Origin: Microbacterium binotii
Lineage (GTDB): Bacteria; Actinomycetota; Actinomycetes; Actinomycetales; Microbacteriaceae
DNA length: 64,000 nucleotides
Direction of reading: 5' to 3'
Assembly (NCBI RefSeq): GCF_021398715.1
Contig: NZ_CP090347.1
Location: 2,356,001-2,420,000, forward strand
In this document: one piece after another, positions 48,123-56,293 of the stretch
Layout: each line of letters starts with the position of its first letter
Position numbering within the stretch: the stretch's first letter is position 1
Made by a program: the position numbers and the translations under genes
Notes under the pieces: model-generated
What the model was told of the DNA's origin: nothing
The model's input: only the letters and a program-made list of their open reading frames with translations
The model's database searches: none

Positions 48123-48328
48123 GAGGCCCGGAGCGTCTCGTGACGCACGACCAGCCAGCCCTTCGGCACGGACAGTCGCTCGGTGTGCACCTGGCACAGG
48201 TCGTGCGCGTGGGGATCTCCCGCCCGACCCAGCGGACCCACCGCTGCCATCTGATCGGCGTAGTCGTAGGTGAGCGTCGCCACCGCTTCACGCGCGCACG
48301 CGACCTTGGAGCACTGACGTTCCTGCAC
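48119..48328 (-). CDS. DUF3499-family small cysteine-containing protein
   Basis: A 69-residue protein highly conserved in Actinobacteria (Rv3258c type), opening with QCSKVACAREAVATLTYDYA. Cys6, Cys11, Cys45 and His48 (HDLCQVH) are spaced like a small zinc site. Length is shorter than many family members, which have a longer C-terminus. A GTG start is used. It is convergent with RDD (4-bp overlap of stops) and divergent from the zincin-like gene. Function unknown. Confidence 0.82.
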   Translation of the reverse strand: MQERQCSKVACAREAVATLTYDYADQMAAVGPLGRAGDPHAHDLCQVHTERLSVPKGWLVVRHETLRAS

Positions 48329-48374
48329 GCTGCGACCCTAACGCGCCCCACGGACACCGTTGGTGCGCCGCGCC

Positions 48375-48380
48375 TAGGAT
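48375..48380 (+). promoter_or_regulatory. -10 element for the zincin-like gene (leaderless)
   Basis: TAGGAT-N6-ATG. Confidence 0.5.
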
Positions 48381-48386
48381 GGTCAG

Positions 48387-48824
48387 ATGATCCGCCGCCG
48401 GCCGCGCCCCGCACCCGCAGCCCCGCGTCCCGAACGCCACGGGCGTCACGGCCGGCAGGGCCGAAGCGCCGTGGTGCGCCCTCCGCTGCCGCCCCTCGAG
48501 ACGCGCGTCGACCGGTTCGACCTCGCCGTCGGTTCGGTCGCCGAGTTCCTCCGTGGCGCCTGGCCCGAGCTGCGCGAGGTGCGCTTCGAGATGGCCGACA
48601 TGCCCCCGGCCGCGGATGCCGACGGCATCCCGCGTTGGAGCGTGCTGCCCGACGAGAAGCGCATCGTGCTCTACCGGCTGCCCATCGAACGTCTCGCGCA
48701 CCTGCACCGCAACGATGACTCCCATCGTCGGATGATGATCGAGAGCTGCGTCTTCCGCGCGGCGGCCGAGTTCCTCGGGCGCGACCCGTGGGACCTGGGC
48801 CCCGATCGATTCCGCTTTCTCTGA
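48387..48824 (+). CDS. zincin-like 'metallopeptidase family' protein without HExxH
   Basis: A 145-residue protein of the actinobacterial Rv3259 type, usually annotated as a metallopeptidase (Zincin_1-like). The first 35 residues are basic and Pro-rich; the domain spans about 38-145 (TRVDRFDLAVGSVAEFLRG, then RIVLYRLPIERLAHL). The position where a zincin would carry HExxH reads RRMMIESCVFRAAAEFLG, so no zinc-protease motif is present and catalytic activity is doubtful. It is conserved next to DUF3499 and near whiB2. Leaderless promoter. Confidence 0.75.
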   Translation: MIRRRPRPAPAAPRPERHGRHGRQGRSAVVRPPLPPLETRVDRFDLAVGSVAEFLRGAWPELREVRFEMADMPPAADADGIPRWSVLPDEKRIVLYRLPIERLAHLHRNDDSHRRMMIESCVFRAAAEFLGRDPWDLGPDRFRFL

Positions 48825-48830
48825 GCGGGC

Positions 48831-50240
48831 TCAGGGGCGGACGATGATCTCCGCAGCGGCCGCATCCGCCGGCCACACCGGGAACGCGCTGATCGCACCG
48901 TCCGCGAGGTAACTCACCGACGCCCGGACCGGGTTCGTGGTCTCGATGCGGTACACCGCGCCCGGCTGAACCGGCACGGAGGCGGTGTCACCGGCCGCGA
49001 CGCTGACCCGCTCCGTCTGGGTGGCACCGCTCAGCGGCGTCAGCACGACATCCGCGGAGCCGACCGTGGACCCCGCGATCACCAGGAGAGGTGACGGCCC
49101 TTCGGGGACGGCGACCACGCTCGGCTCGACGACGGGCTCCGCTGCCGTGTACCAGGCGAAGTCGGCGCCGTTGCTGAAGTTCGTCGTCTGCCAGACGGCG
49201 CTGACGACGGCGGATGTCGCCTCGACGCGCACGGTGTACGTTCCGGCCGAGAGACCGGCGAGGTCGAGTTCGGTGGGCAGGTCCGCTCCGAGCGGAACCT
49301 CCTGCGTCAGCGCGGTACGCCCCGTGTCGTCCTGCACCGTGACGGTGGCCGTCGCTTCGACACCCGGCGAGAGCAGCCGCAGGAGGGTGGTCGCGCCGGC
49401 GGATGCCGCATCCACCGCGCTCTGCGGCACGCGCAGTCCGGGAATGACCTGCTGCGTCGCCGAGCCCACGATCGCGCCGCTCTGCTCTACACCGCCGGTC
49501 AGCAGTGTCCGGGAGAGGCTCGACTGCAGCGCGGCGGCGACCGGCGCGCCGGAGGCGGTGACACGCACGACCGGCGCTCCTTCGCCGACCGCCAGCGCGG
49601 CCAGCGGCACGAGGCGCTGCGTGTGGGCGTCGACGCGGAGCCCGCTTCCCGACGGCGGGAGGGAGGCCCCGGTCGCGCTGTACAGCGTGAGGTCGACGGT
49701 CGCGGCCACATCCGAGGGGTTGGAGAGGAGGATGACATCCGCCGATCCCGTGGTGGTCGCACCCGCGACGAGCCAGGACTCGATGAGCGGCGGCTGGCAG
49801 GCAGAGGCGGCGAAACCACGGATGTCTTCAGCGGCGACCGCGCCGCTGGCCGATGCGGCGGCATCCGATCGCGTGCCGTCGATCGGGGGTGCGACGAAGA
49901 CGGGGTGCCCGTCGGAGCCGACGACATCGGGGGCGCTCCGTTCCGTCGTCTGCGTCAGCGTCGCGCCGTCCGATCCGAAGACGGTCTCGGTCGGCGCCGC
50001 GCTGGCGATCTGGTCGGCTTGCGTGGCGTCGCGTCCGAGCGCGAGCAGGGGCCCGGCGCAGGCGAGCACCGTGTCCGCCGGCGTGGGGGTCACGCCCACG
50101 GCGAGCGGCTCGTGCGTGTGGGTGGGCCAGTTCGCGGCGACGCCGACGCCCACCGCCCCGACGATGCCGACTGCGAGACCGGCACCCACGACGAGCCGGG
50201 TGCTCGTGGCCGCCCAGCGCCACATCCGCTGCCTGCTCAT
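48831..50240 (-). CDS. DUF5719-family exported protein
   Basis: A 469-residue protein with a single N-terminal membrane anchor (about 13-36) and a long extracytoplasmic beta-rich region typical of DUF5719 (about 45-465), rich in Ala, Val, Ser and Thr with repeated strand patterns. It may have two similar halves. Only two cysteines lie in the external part. Its ATG overlaps the preceding glycosyltransferase stop by four bases, so it is very likely the external partner of that membrane enzyme. Function unknown. Confidence 0.82.
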   Translation of the reverse strand: MSRQRMWRWAATSTRLVVGAGLAVGIVGAVGVGVAANWPTHTHEPLAVGVTPTPADTVLACAGPLLALGRDATQADQIASAAPTETVFGSDGATLTQTTERSAPDVVGSDGHPVFVAPPIDGTRSDAAASASGAVAAEDIRGFAASACQPPLIESWLVAGATTTGSADVILLSNPSDVAATVDLTLYSATGASLPPSGSGLRVDAHTQRLVPLAALAVGEGAPVVRVTASGAPVAAALQSSLSRTLLTGGVEQSGAIVGSATQQVIPGLRVPQSAVDAASAGATTLLRLLSPGVEATATVTVQDDTGRTALTQEVPLGADLPTELDLAGLSAGTYTVRVEATSAVVSAVWQTTNFSNGADFAWYTAAEPVVEPSVVAVPEGPSPLLVIAGSTVGSADVVLTPLSGATQTERVSVAAGDTASVPVQPGAVYRIETTNPVRASVSYLADGAISAFPVWPADAAAAEIIVRP

Positions 50241-53107
50241 ACCTGCTCCTCCCGCGAACGCGGACCGACGGTGCGCGGGGTGCGGCGAGCCTCGCGGCGT
50301 GATGCGGCGGTGGGGAACGAGAGCAGCAGGGCGATCGCGACGACCACGAGCTGGACCACCGCGACGACCCAGGCCTGCCGCACGATCTCCGGACTGGGCG
50401 CTGGTCGGTCGGCCACGTCCGTCGTCACGCGCCAGAGCGTGCCCTTGGGGGTCGCGCCGACGACGTCGAGGTCGTCGCGCTGGTCGAGCGCCGTCTGGGC
50501 CGAGAGCCGCAACGCGCGCGCCGCGTCGCTCTCGTCCGAGGACTCGGGAGCAACCACGATGAAGCGGATTCCGGCCGCCGCAACGCGTGCGACGACGTCC
50601 TCCGAGGTCGAGGTCACGAGATCCGCGGTGAGGGCGGCCACCTCCTCGTCGGAGGCCGACGCCACGGTGCGGGTCGCATCCAGCGTGGAGACACCCGACA
50701 GCGTCTCACTCCCGCCCCACACCACCTGTGCTGCGACGGAGCCGTCGGCCAGGGGCGAGAGCACGATCGTGCCGACGTTCGAGTCATCGCGTCCCTGCGC
50801 CGCCACGTAGGCGGGCAGCGTCGACGGCGAACCGCTCTGCAGCCCGCTCTGCCCCCGACCCATCGCCGTGACCGATGGAACGGCGAGGACCACGAGGGTC
50901 CCCATGACGGCGACGGCGCCGAAGACGCGCAGCCCGCCGGCTCGCGCCGGAACGCCGGAATCGAGCGTCACCGTGGCGGCTGCGACGATCCCCAGCCAGG
51001 CAAGACTGAGAGCGGCGCCCGGCCAGAGCGCCACGGGGGTGCCTCGGGTGTCGACCGAGACGGCGAAGCCGACGGCGGCGAAGGCCGTGGCGATGCCGAG
51101 GAGCGCGATCACGATCAGCACACCCGCGACCATCCACCGCGGGGTCAGCAGCGACAGCAGAGCGAGCAGCGCGAGGGGGGCGATCAGGACGACCACCGCG
51201 GTGACGAAGGGGCCGATGGTCGTGGAACCGAGAAGACCGGCCCACCCGGCGAAGTCCGTGGTCGGAAACCCCGCCGCGAGCGCGAAGCGGCCTGCCGCGT
51301 CGGCTCCTGCCTGTGCGCCCGCCCAGACCGGGCCCGGATCGGCGAGCAGGCCCCACACCGTTCCGCCGTGCAGCTGAGCCCAGATGAGGGGCGCGAACAG
51401 TGCCAGGGCGGGAACGCCGGTCCAGACGATCTGCCCAGCCCCGCGTCCGCCGCGCGCGACCACGACGAGCATCATCGCCAGCATCCAGATGATGATCAGA
51501 GCGGGCGCGAGTGATGGCGCGCACGCGAGCACACCGGCCAGCAACAAGGACGCCGCCCCCGCTGCGGCCCACGACCGGTGGGCGACGGCCCCGGCATAGA
51601 ACAGCCAGGGCAGCAACAGATGGACGATGACGCCCGTGGGCCGGCCTTCGACGAGGGCGGTCCAGAAGGTGGGCGCGAGCGCCCAGGCGATGGCGGCCGT
51701 GTTGCGCAGCAGCGACCGCGACGTGAGACGCGTGGCCGCGAACCAGCCTCCCAGCACCGCGAGCGGGAGCGCGGCGAGCCACAGGACGACGAGGATGCGC
51801 GAGGGCTCTGCCGGCCAGAGCGAACCGAGCAGCGCCACGACGGCGGCGAACGGGTCGGCCGGTCCTGCCATATCGAGGCCGGTGGCTCGGGCGCCGAACG
51901 CCGCGTCGGCCCAGAGCTGACCGAGCGTCGCCCGCAGCGGCTCGAGTGCGCCGCCGCCCAGAGCCGGCCATGCCAGGAGGGCGGGGAATGCGGCCGCCGA
52001 GACCACCAATCCCGCCAGCACGAGCCACGCGCCGCCACCCGTGAAGAAGTGGAGCTCACCGCGCACCGGTCGGTTCATCGCGTCGGCGTCCGCGTCCGCG
52101 TCGAAACGCTGCCGGAGCGCCGACCTCGTGATGCGCAGCAGAGCGAGCTGGGACCACGCGGCTGCGCGTGAGTGACGGATGACTCCCCGGGATGAGGCGA
52201 TCGCACCCCACCGGAAGAAGGCGACGATCGACGCGCCCCACTCGGGCAGCACCCGGGAGGGCTGCTTCGCCACGAGCAGCGCCGCCGCACGCCACAGCGC
52301 CAACGGGATGAGCGAGAGCAGGTGCAACGGGACCGCCGCGGCCGGAGCGTACGCCAGGCGCCGATGGATCTGGGCGAGTCGGCGGGCGTAGGCGCGCCGC
52401 CGACGGGCGCGTCCGGTCGCGGCCGCGGGAAGGCCGGCCACACCGTCGCCGGCGACCGCCACCCGCGCGGTGGGCACGAGACTCACCCGGTGCCCCGCCA
52501 GGCGGGTGCGCACGCCGAGATCGAGGCCCTCGTCCGCGCCGCCGAGCGCAGGATCGACACCGCGGAGGGTGCGCCACAGGTCGGCACGCACGAGCACACC
52601 GCGCACATCAGCCCCGAGGACGTCCTCCTCGCCGTCGTGCTGACCCTGGTCGAGTTCGTCGTGCACCTTCTCGACCGCGCGGCCGAACGTCGTCATCGTC
52701 ACGCCGAGCGAGACGATGCGAGCCGGTTCCTCCCACTCCACCAGCTTGGGAGCGACGACAGCGACCGAGGGCGCGCGTTCGAGTCCGGCGAGCAGGCGCT
52801 GCAGCGCCTCCGGCTCCGGCGCGGTGTCCTGGGCGAGAAGCCAGACGAACTCGCCGCTGATGCGCACCGAGGCGAGCCGCACCGCGTCGGCGAACGACGT
52901 CGAGGCGCCGGCTGTGATGACGCCCTCCGCACCGGATGCGGTGACGAGCTGCGTGAGCGCGGAGTCACCCCCGCAGAGCACGATCGTCAGCGCGTCGACC
53001 CGGCGGGTCTGCGCAGCGAGAGCGGACAGCGTGCGCTCGAGATGCGCCGCGGCGGCCGTACGCCCTTCAGGGCGCACGACGAGGAGAGCGTGGACACGGG
53101 CCGACAT
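50237..53107 (-). CDS. giant membrane glycosyltransferase (GT2 domain plus multiple helices)
   Basis: A 956-residue protein. An N-terminal GT-A domain of family 2 (about 1-235) has LLAQDTAPEPEAL as the likely donor-binding acidic region and GGADEGLDLGVRTRLAGHRV near 190-210. Some 12-14 transmembrane helices follow (about 250-955). In Actinobacteria such proteins occur next to DUF5719, DUF3499 and whiB2 and are thought to build a cell-envelope glycan; the product is unknown. TAGGCT lies nine bases before the ATG. It is the upstream gene of a two-gene unit with DUF5719. Confidence 0.85.
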   Translation of the reverse strand: MSARVHALLVVRPEGRTAAAAHLERTLSALAAQTRRVDALTIVLCGGDSALTQLVTASGAEGVITAGASTSFADAVRLASVRISGEFVWLLAQDTAPEPEALQRLLAGLERAPSVAVVAPKLVEWEEPARIVSLGVTMTTFGRAVEKVHDELDQGQHDGEEDVLGADVRGVLVRADLWRTLRGVDPALGGADEGLDLGVRTRLAGHRVSLVPTARVAVAGDGVAGLPAAATGRARRRRAYARRLAQIHRRLAYAPAAAVPLHLLSLIPLALWRAAALLVAKQPSRVLPEWGASIVAFFRWGAIASSRGVIRHSRAAAWSQLALLRITRSALRQRFDADADADAMNRPVRGELHFFTGGGAWLVLAGLVVSAAAFPALLAWPALGGGALEPLRATLGQLWADAAFGARATGLDMAGPADPFAAVVALLGSLWPAEPSRILVVLWLAALPLAVLGGWFAATRLTSRSLLRNTAAIAWALAPTFWTALVEGRPTGVIVHLLLPWLFYAGAVAHRSWAAAGAASLLLAGVLACAPSLAPALIIIWMLAMMLVVVARGGRGAGQIVWTGVPALALFAPLIWAQLHGGTVWGLLADPGPVWAGAQAGADAAGRFALAAGFPTTDFAGWAGLLGSTTIGPFVTAVVVLIAPLALLALLSLLTPRWMVAGVLIVIALLGIATAFAAVGFAVSVDTRGTPVALWPGAALSLAWLGIVAAATVTLDSGVPARAGGLRVFGAVAVMGTLVVLAVPSVTAMGRGQSGLQSGSPSTLPAYVAAQGRDDSNVGTIVLSPLADGSVAAQVVWGGSETLSGVSTLDATRTVASASDEEVAALTADLVTSTSEDVVARVAAAGIRFIVVAPESSDESDAARALRLSAQTALDQRDDLDVVGATPKGTLWRVTTDVADRPAPSPEIVRQAWVVAVVQLVVVAIALLLSFPTAASRREARRTPRTVGPRSREEQV

Positions 53108-53116
53108 GACTGAGTC

Positions 53117-53122
53117 AGCCTA
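53117..53122 (-). promoter_or_regulatory. -10 element for the membrane glycosyltransferase
   Basis: TAGGCT nine bases before the ATG. Confidence 0.35.
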
Positions 53123-53181
53123 AGCACGAGTTCGCGACGCGCGAGGTGCACGCGCCGCAATCGGCGATCTCGACAGGGCGC

Positions 53182-53508
53182 TCAGCTCACACGACGCTTG
53201 AGTTTGCGACGCTCGCGCTCGCTGAGCCCGCCCCAGATCCCGAACCGCTCGTCGTTGCGCAGCGCGTACTCCAGGCATTCATCGCGGACATCGCAGGTCG
53301 TGCAGATGCGCTTCGCGTCGCGGGTGGAGCCGCCCTTCTCAGGGAAGAAGGCCTCGGGATCGGTCTGCGCACACAGCGCATCCGTCTGCCATGACAGCGG
53401 ATTGTCGTCGTCGACCGGAGCTTCGCGACGGACGCCGGGGACACCGAGGAAGACCGGATCGACGTGCCAGTTGTCGGGAACGCCTGAGCGGTACGGTGCG
53501 CTCGCCAT
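53182..53508 (-). CDS. whiB2: WhiB2-type iron-sulfur regulator
   Basis: A 108-residue Wbl protein of the WhiB2/WhiB (Streptomyces WhiB) branch, linked to septation and cell division. Cluster ligands are Cys46, Cys69, Cys72 and Cys78; GIWGG occupies 90-94 and a basic tail, LKRRVS, follows. The N-terminal 40 residues are extra compared with WhiB1 and typical of WhiB2. ATG at 53508 has GGGGAGA upstream, so the longer frame is rejected. It lies upstream of the glycosyltransferase-DUF5719 pair on the same strand. Confidence 0.92.
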   Translation of the reverse strand: MASAPYRSGVPDNWHVDPVFLGVPGVRREAPVDDDNPLSWQTDALCAQTDPEAFFPEKGGSTRDAKRICTTCDVRDECLEYALRNDERFGIWGGLSERERRKLKRRVS

Positions 53509-53663
53509 GTGCTCTCCCCACGATCTCGAAATCACGACCCGCGGTGGGCGGGTGCCTAAATTACACAGGTGTGATTCGAGGAAAGCAAGTCGCGGATCGT
53601 AAACCCTCAACCCGCGCTTTAATCTTCACGACGCGCCGACGGCGTGTCGATGGAGCGGATTCG

Positions 53664-54842
53664 TTACGAGGCGACGACTCCGCGTCCCGGCATCGCGAGA
53701 AACAGCTCGCCCGCACCGGTGACCTCGAGGTGCTGCTCGTCGGGCGTGGCGAATGCCGCGGCCCCCGGAGCGAGCTGCACCCTCGCCGCAGCGGCCGACA
53801 CGACCGGCGCGCCGACGGTCGCCACGGCGATGGCGGGTCCGCGAAGGCGAACACGACGCACCTCCCCCTCGTCCACCGTCACGCGCAGCAGCTCGAAGTC
53901 GGCGATCCCGGGCGCGAAGACGTCGACACCCGGCTCCCCCACGATCGCCGGCAGCCTCGGCGCCTCGCCCGGTGTCGTGTCGAGGATGCGCAACAGCTCG
54001 TCGACATCGATGTGCTTGGGCGTCAGACCGCCGCGCAGCACGTTGTCGCTGGCGGCCATGATCTCGACGCCCAGACCGGACAGGTAGGCGTGCAGCACGC
54101 CGGCCGGTACGAAGATCGCTTCGCCTCGCGCCAGCACCACATGGTTCATGAGCAGCGCCACCACGACGCCCGGATCCGACGGGTAGGCGTCGGCGACACG
54201 GGCCAGCGCGACGAAGTGGTCGGTGGACGTCGCCTGGGCGGCCTCACGTACGGCGGCGATCACTCCGTCGACGACGCTCTGCGCCTTACCGGAGAGCAGC
54301 CAGCCGAGGACCTCGCGCAACGTCGAGGCTTCATCGGCCCCCTCGAGCGCCCGTGCGAGATCCGTCACACCCTCGTTCTGCGGGAGGGACGCGAGAATGT
54401 CCCGCGTCGCCGCCAGCGGGCGAAGCCCCGCCAGCGCCTCGAAACGGTCGCTGACAGCCACGATCACCTCGGGCTTGTGGTTGTCGTCCTTGTAGGTGCG
54501 GTGCGCCGCCTCCCGGGCGATGCCGGCCGCCTCCTCCCGCGCGAAGCCTTCGACGGCCTGCGCTCTCGAGGGGTGGACCTGGATCGAGAGGGGCGAACCC
54601 GCGGCGAGCAGTTTGAGCAGATAGGGCAGTCGCACCGCCCGCTCCGCCCCCGCGCCCTGCGCGTCGAACCAGGCATCCAGCGTCATTCCGAGGGAGGGGA
54701 GCTGGGCGGGTGATCCGGGATGGTCGCCGAACCAGACCTCGGCTTCGGGCGCGCCGGAGGGCTGACGGCCCTGCAGGTCCGCGATGAGATGGGAGGAGCC
54801 CCAGGGGTAGTCACGGGGGACGTTGGTCAGCTCGGCCAGCAC
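53664..54842 (-). CDS. manA: mannose-6-phosphate isomerase, class I
   Basis: A 392-residue cytoplasmic zinc enzyme interconverting fructose-6-P and mannose-6-P, feeding GDP-mannose and glycan synthesis. Zinc ligands are visible: SIQVHPSRAQA gives Gln88 and His90, DNHKPEVIVAV gives Glu125, and VPAGVLHAYLSGLGVEIM gives a histidine near 251; Arg of SDNVLRGGLTPKH is the catalytic region. TAGGCT stands exactly six bases before the GTG start. It is divergent from the first O-antigen-ligase-like gene across 41 bp and supplies sugar precursors to the adjoining clusters. Confidence 0.95.
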   Translation of the reverse strand: MLAELTNVPRDYPWGSSHLIADLQGRQPSGAPEAEVWFGDHPGSPAQLPSLGMTLDAWFDAQGAGAERAVRLPYLLKLLAAGSPLSIQVHPSRAQAVEGFAREEAAGIAREAAHRTYKDDNHKPEVIVAVSDRFEALAGLRPLAATRDILASLPQNEGVTDLARALEGADEASTLREVLGWLLSGKAQSVVDGVIAAVREAAQATSTDHFVALARVADAYPSDPGVVVALLMNHVVLARGEAIFVPAGVLHAYLSGLGVEIMAASDNVLRGGLTPKHIDVDELLRILDTTPGEAPRLPAIVGEPGVDVFAPGIADFELLRVTVDEGEVRRVRLRGPAIAVATVGAPVVSAAAARVQLAPGAAAFATPDEQHLEVTGAGELFLAMPGRGVVAS

Positions 54843-54848
54843 ACCCCC

Positions 54849-54854
54849 AGCCTA
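54849..54854 (-). promoter_or_regulatory. -10 element for manA (leaderless)
   Basis: TAGGCT-N6-GTG. Confidence 0.5.
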
Positions 54855-54868
54855 GAAGGCTCCCGGGA

Positions 54869-54874
54869 TAATCT
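54869..54874 (+). promoter_or_regulatory. -10 element for the first ligase-like gene
   Basis: TAATCT nine bases before the ATG at 54884; GATAAT overlaps it as an alternative hexamer. Confidence 0.35.
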
Positions 54875-54883
54875 GAGGGCATC

Positions 54884-56293
54884 ATGGCCGTCCGAACCCA
54901 ACATCCGGCAGGTCCCGCACCCGCACCGCCGTTGCGCGAGCGCACGGGACATCTGTTGCTGCGCGCGTGGTGCGTGTTCGTCGTCTTCCAGGCGATCGCG
55001 GGCACCGCGTGGACGCTGGCCTTCGGAGTCGCCGTCTCGACCGTGATCGTGGTCGCGACCGCAGTCGTCTCCCTCGTGGTGTGGCTTCTGGTCCGGCCGC
55101 CGGTCGACATGCGCCGCCTGCCCTGGTTCGTCCTCGCCTACGGCGTCTGGGCGACGGCCTCGCTCATCTGGACGGCGTGGCCCGCGACGACCGGCACCAC
55201 GCTCGCGCTGTGGCTGATCACCACGGGCCAGGGGCTCTTCGTGGCGGCGATTCTCACCTGGCGCGAGATCGTCGCCGCCGTCTCGGCCGCGCTGAAGTGG
55301 GCGCTCGGACTGTCACTCGCCTTCGAGCTCGTCGTGTCGCTGCTCGTGCGGCGACCGATCCTGCCCGGATGGGTGCTTCCGGAGCGGGGTGTGAAGTACG
55401 ACCCGATCGTCTACTGGTCCCGCAACAACCTCTTCGACCTCGACGGCCGCATCCAGGGCATCCAGGGAAACGCCAACCTCCTCGCGGTCATCGCACTGCT
55501 CGGACTCATCGTCTTCTCTATCCGCTGGGCGGCGCACGCCGAAGGGCGGGTCTCCGCGATCATCTGGATCTCGATCGCCGGGCTGCTGTTCGTCCACGCC
55601 GGCTCCGCGACCGCCTACCTCTCGGCGGCCGCCGTGGTCGTCGTGCTCGTGACGGTGCTGCTCATGCGGACCGTCACGAAGCCCGGCGGACGCACCGTGT
55701 ACTACGCGGCTTACGCCGGGGTGGCCCTCGCGGGCGCCGCGATCCTCTTCTTCGCTCGCGACACGCTCTTCTCAGCCCTCGGCCGCTCCGCTGATCTGAC
55801 CGGGCGCGAAGGGATCTGGGAGCAGGTGCTGGCGAGAGCGGTCGAGCATCCGGTGATCGGATGGGGCTTCGCATCGCCGTGGCTGCCCTGGGACAGCCAC
55901 TTCGACGGCTGGATCGTCGACCACGGCGAGACGGTCATGCAGGCGCACAACATGTGGATCGACGTCTTCCTGCAACTCGGCGTGATCGGCGTGCTTCTGA
56001 TGGTCGGCGTCTACGTGACCTTCATCTGGCGCGCCTGGTTCTTCGCGATCGACCGCCCGCGCTGGGATCTGCGCGATGACCGCCCGTACTCACCGTTGAC
56101 GCTGCTGCCCACGCTCGTCGCCACCGTTCTGCTCGTGCAGGGTCTCGCGGAGTCCGGCCCGCTGGTGGTGTGGGGCTGGATGCTCGTCGTCCTGCTCGGA
56201 CTCAAGGTCCGACAGTCACCGCTGCTGGGCGTCGGCCCCGCGGAGACCTCGTGGCGTATCGAGCGCGGCGACCCCGTGTCGGACCAGGGATGA
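54884..56293 (+). CDS. O-antigen ligase/polymerase-like membrane protein 1
   Basis: A 469-residue protein with about 11-12 helices, of the Wzy_C/WaaL-like superfamily. The large external loop between residues about 285 and 355 holds the family region GREGIWEQVLARAVEHPVIGWG followed by HNMWIDVFLQLGVIGVLL, where the conserved His and the Arg of GRExxW are the likely catalytic residues. These enzymes join or polymerise polyprenyl-linked glycans outside the membrane. The stop overlaps the next ligase-like gene (ATGA). Confidence 0.85.
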   Translation: MAVRTQHPAGPAPAPPLRERTGHLLLRAWCVFVVFQAIAGTAWTLAFGVAVSTVIVVATAVVSLVVWLLVRPPVDMRRLPWFVLAYGVWATASLIWTAWPATTGTTLALWLITTGQGLFVAAILTWREIVAAVSAALKWALGLSLAFELVVSLLVRRPILPGWVLPERGVKYDPIVYWSRNNLFDLDGRIQGIQGNANLLAVIALLGLIVFSIRWAAHAEGRVSAIIWISIAGLLFVHAGSATAYLSAAAVVVVLVTVLLMRTVTKPGGRTVYYAAYAGVALAGAAILFFARDTLFSALGRSADLTGREGIWEQVLARAVEHPVIGWGFASPWLPWDSHFDGWIVDHGETVMQAHNMWIDVFLQLGVIGVLLMVGVYVTFIWRAWFFAIDRPRWDLRDDRPYSPLTLLPTLVATVLLVQGLAESGPLVVWGWMLVVLLGLKVRQSPLLGVGPAETSWRIERGDPVSDQG

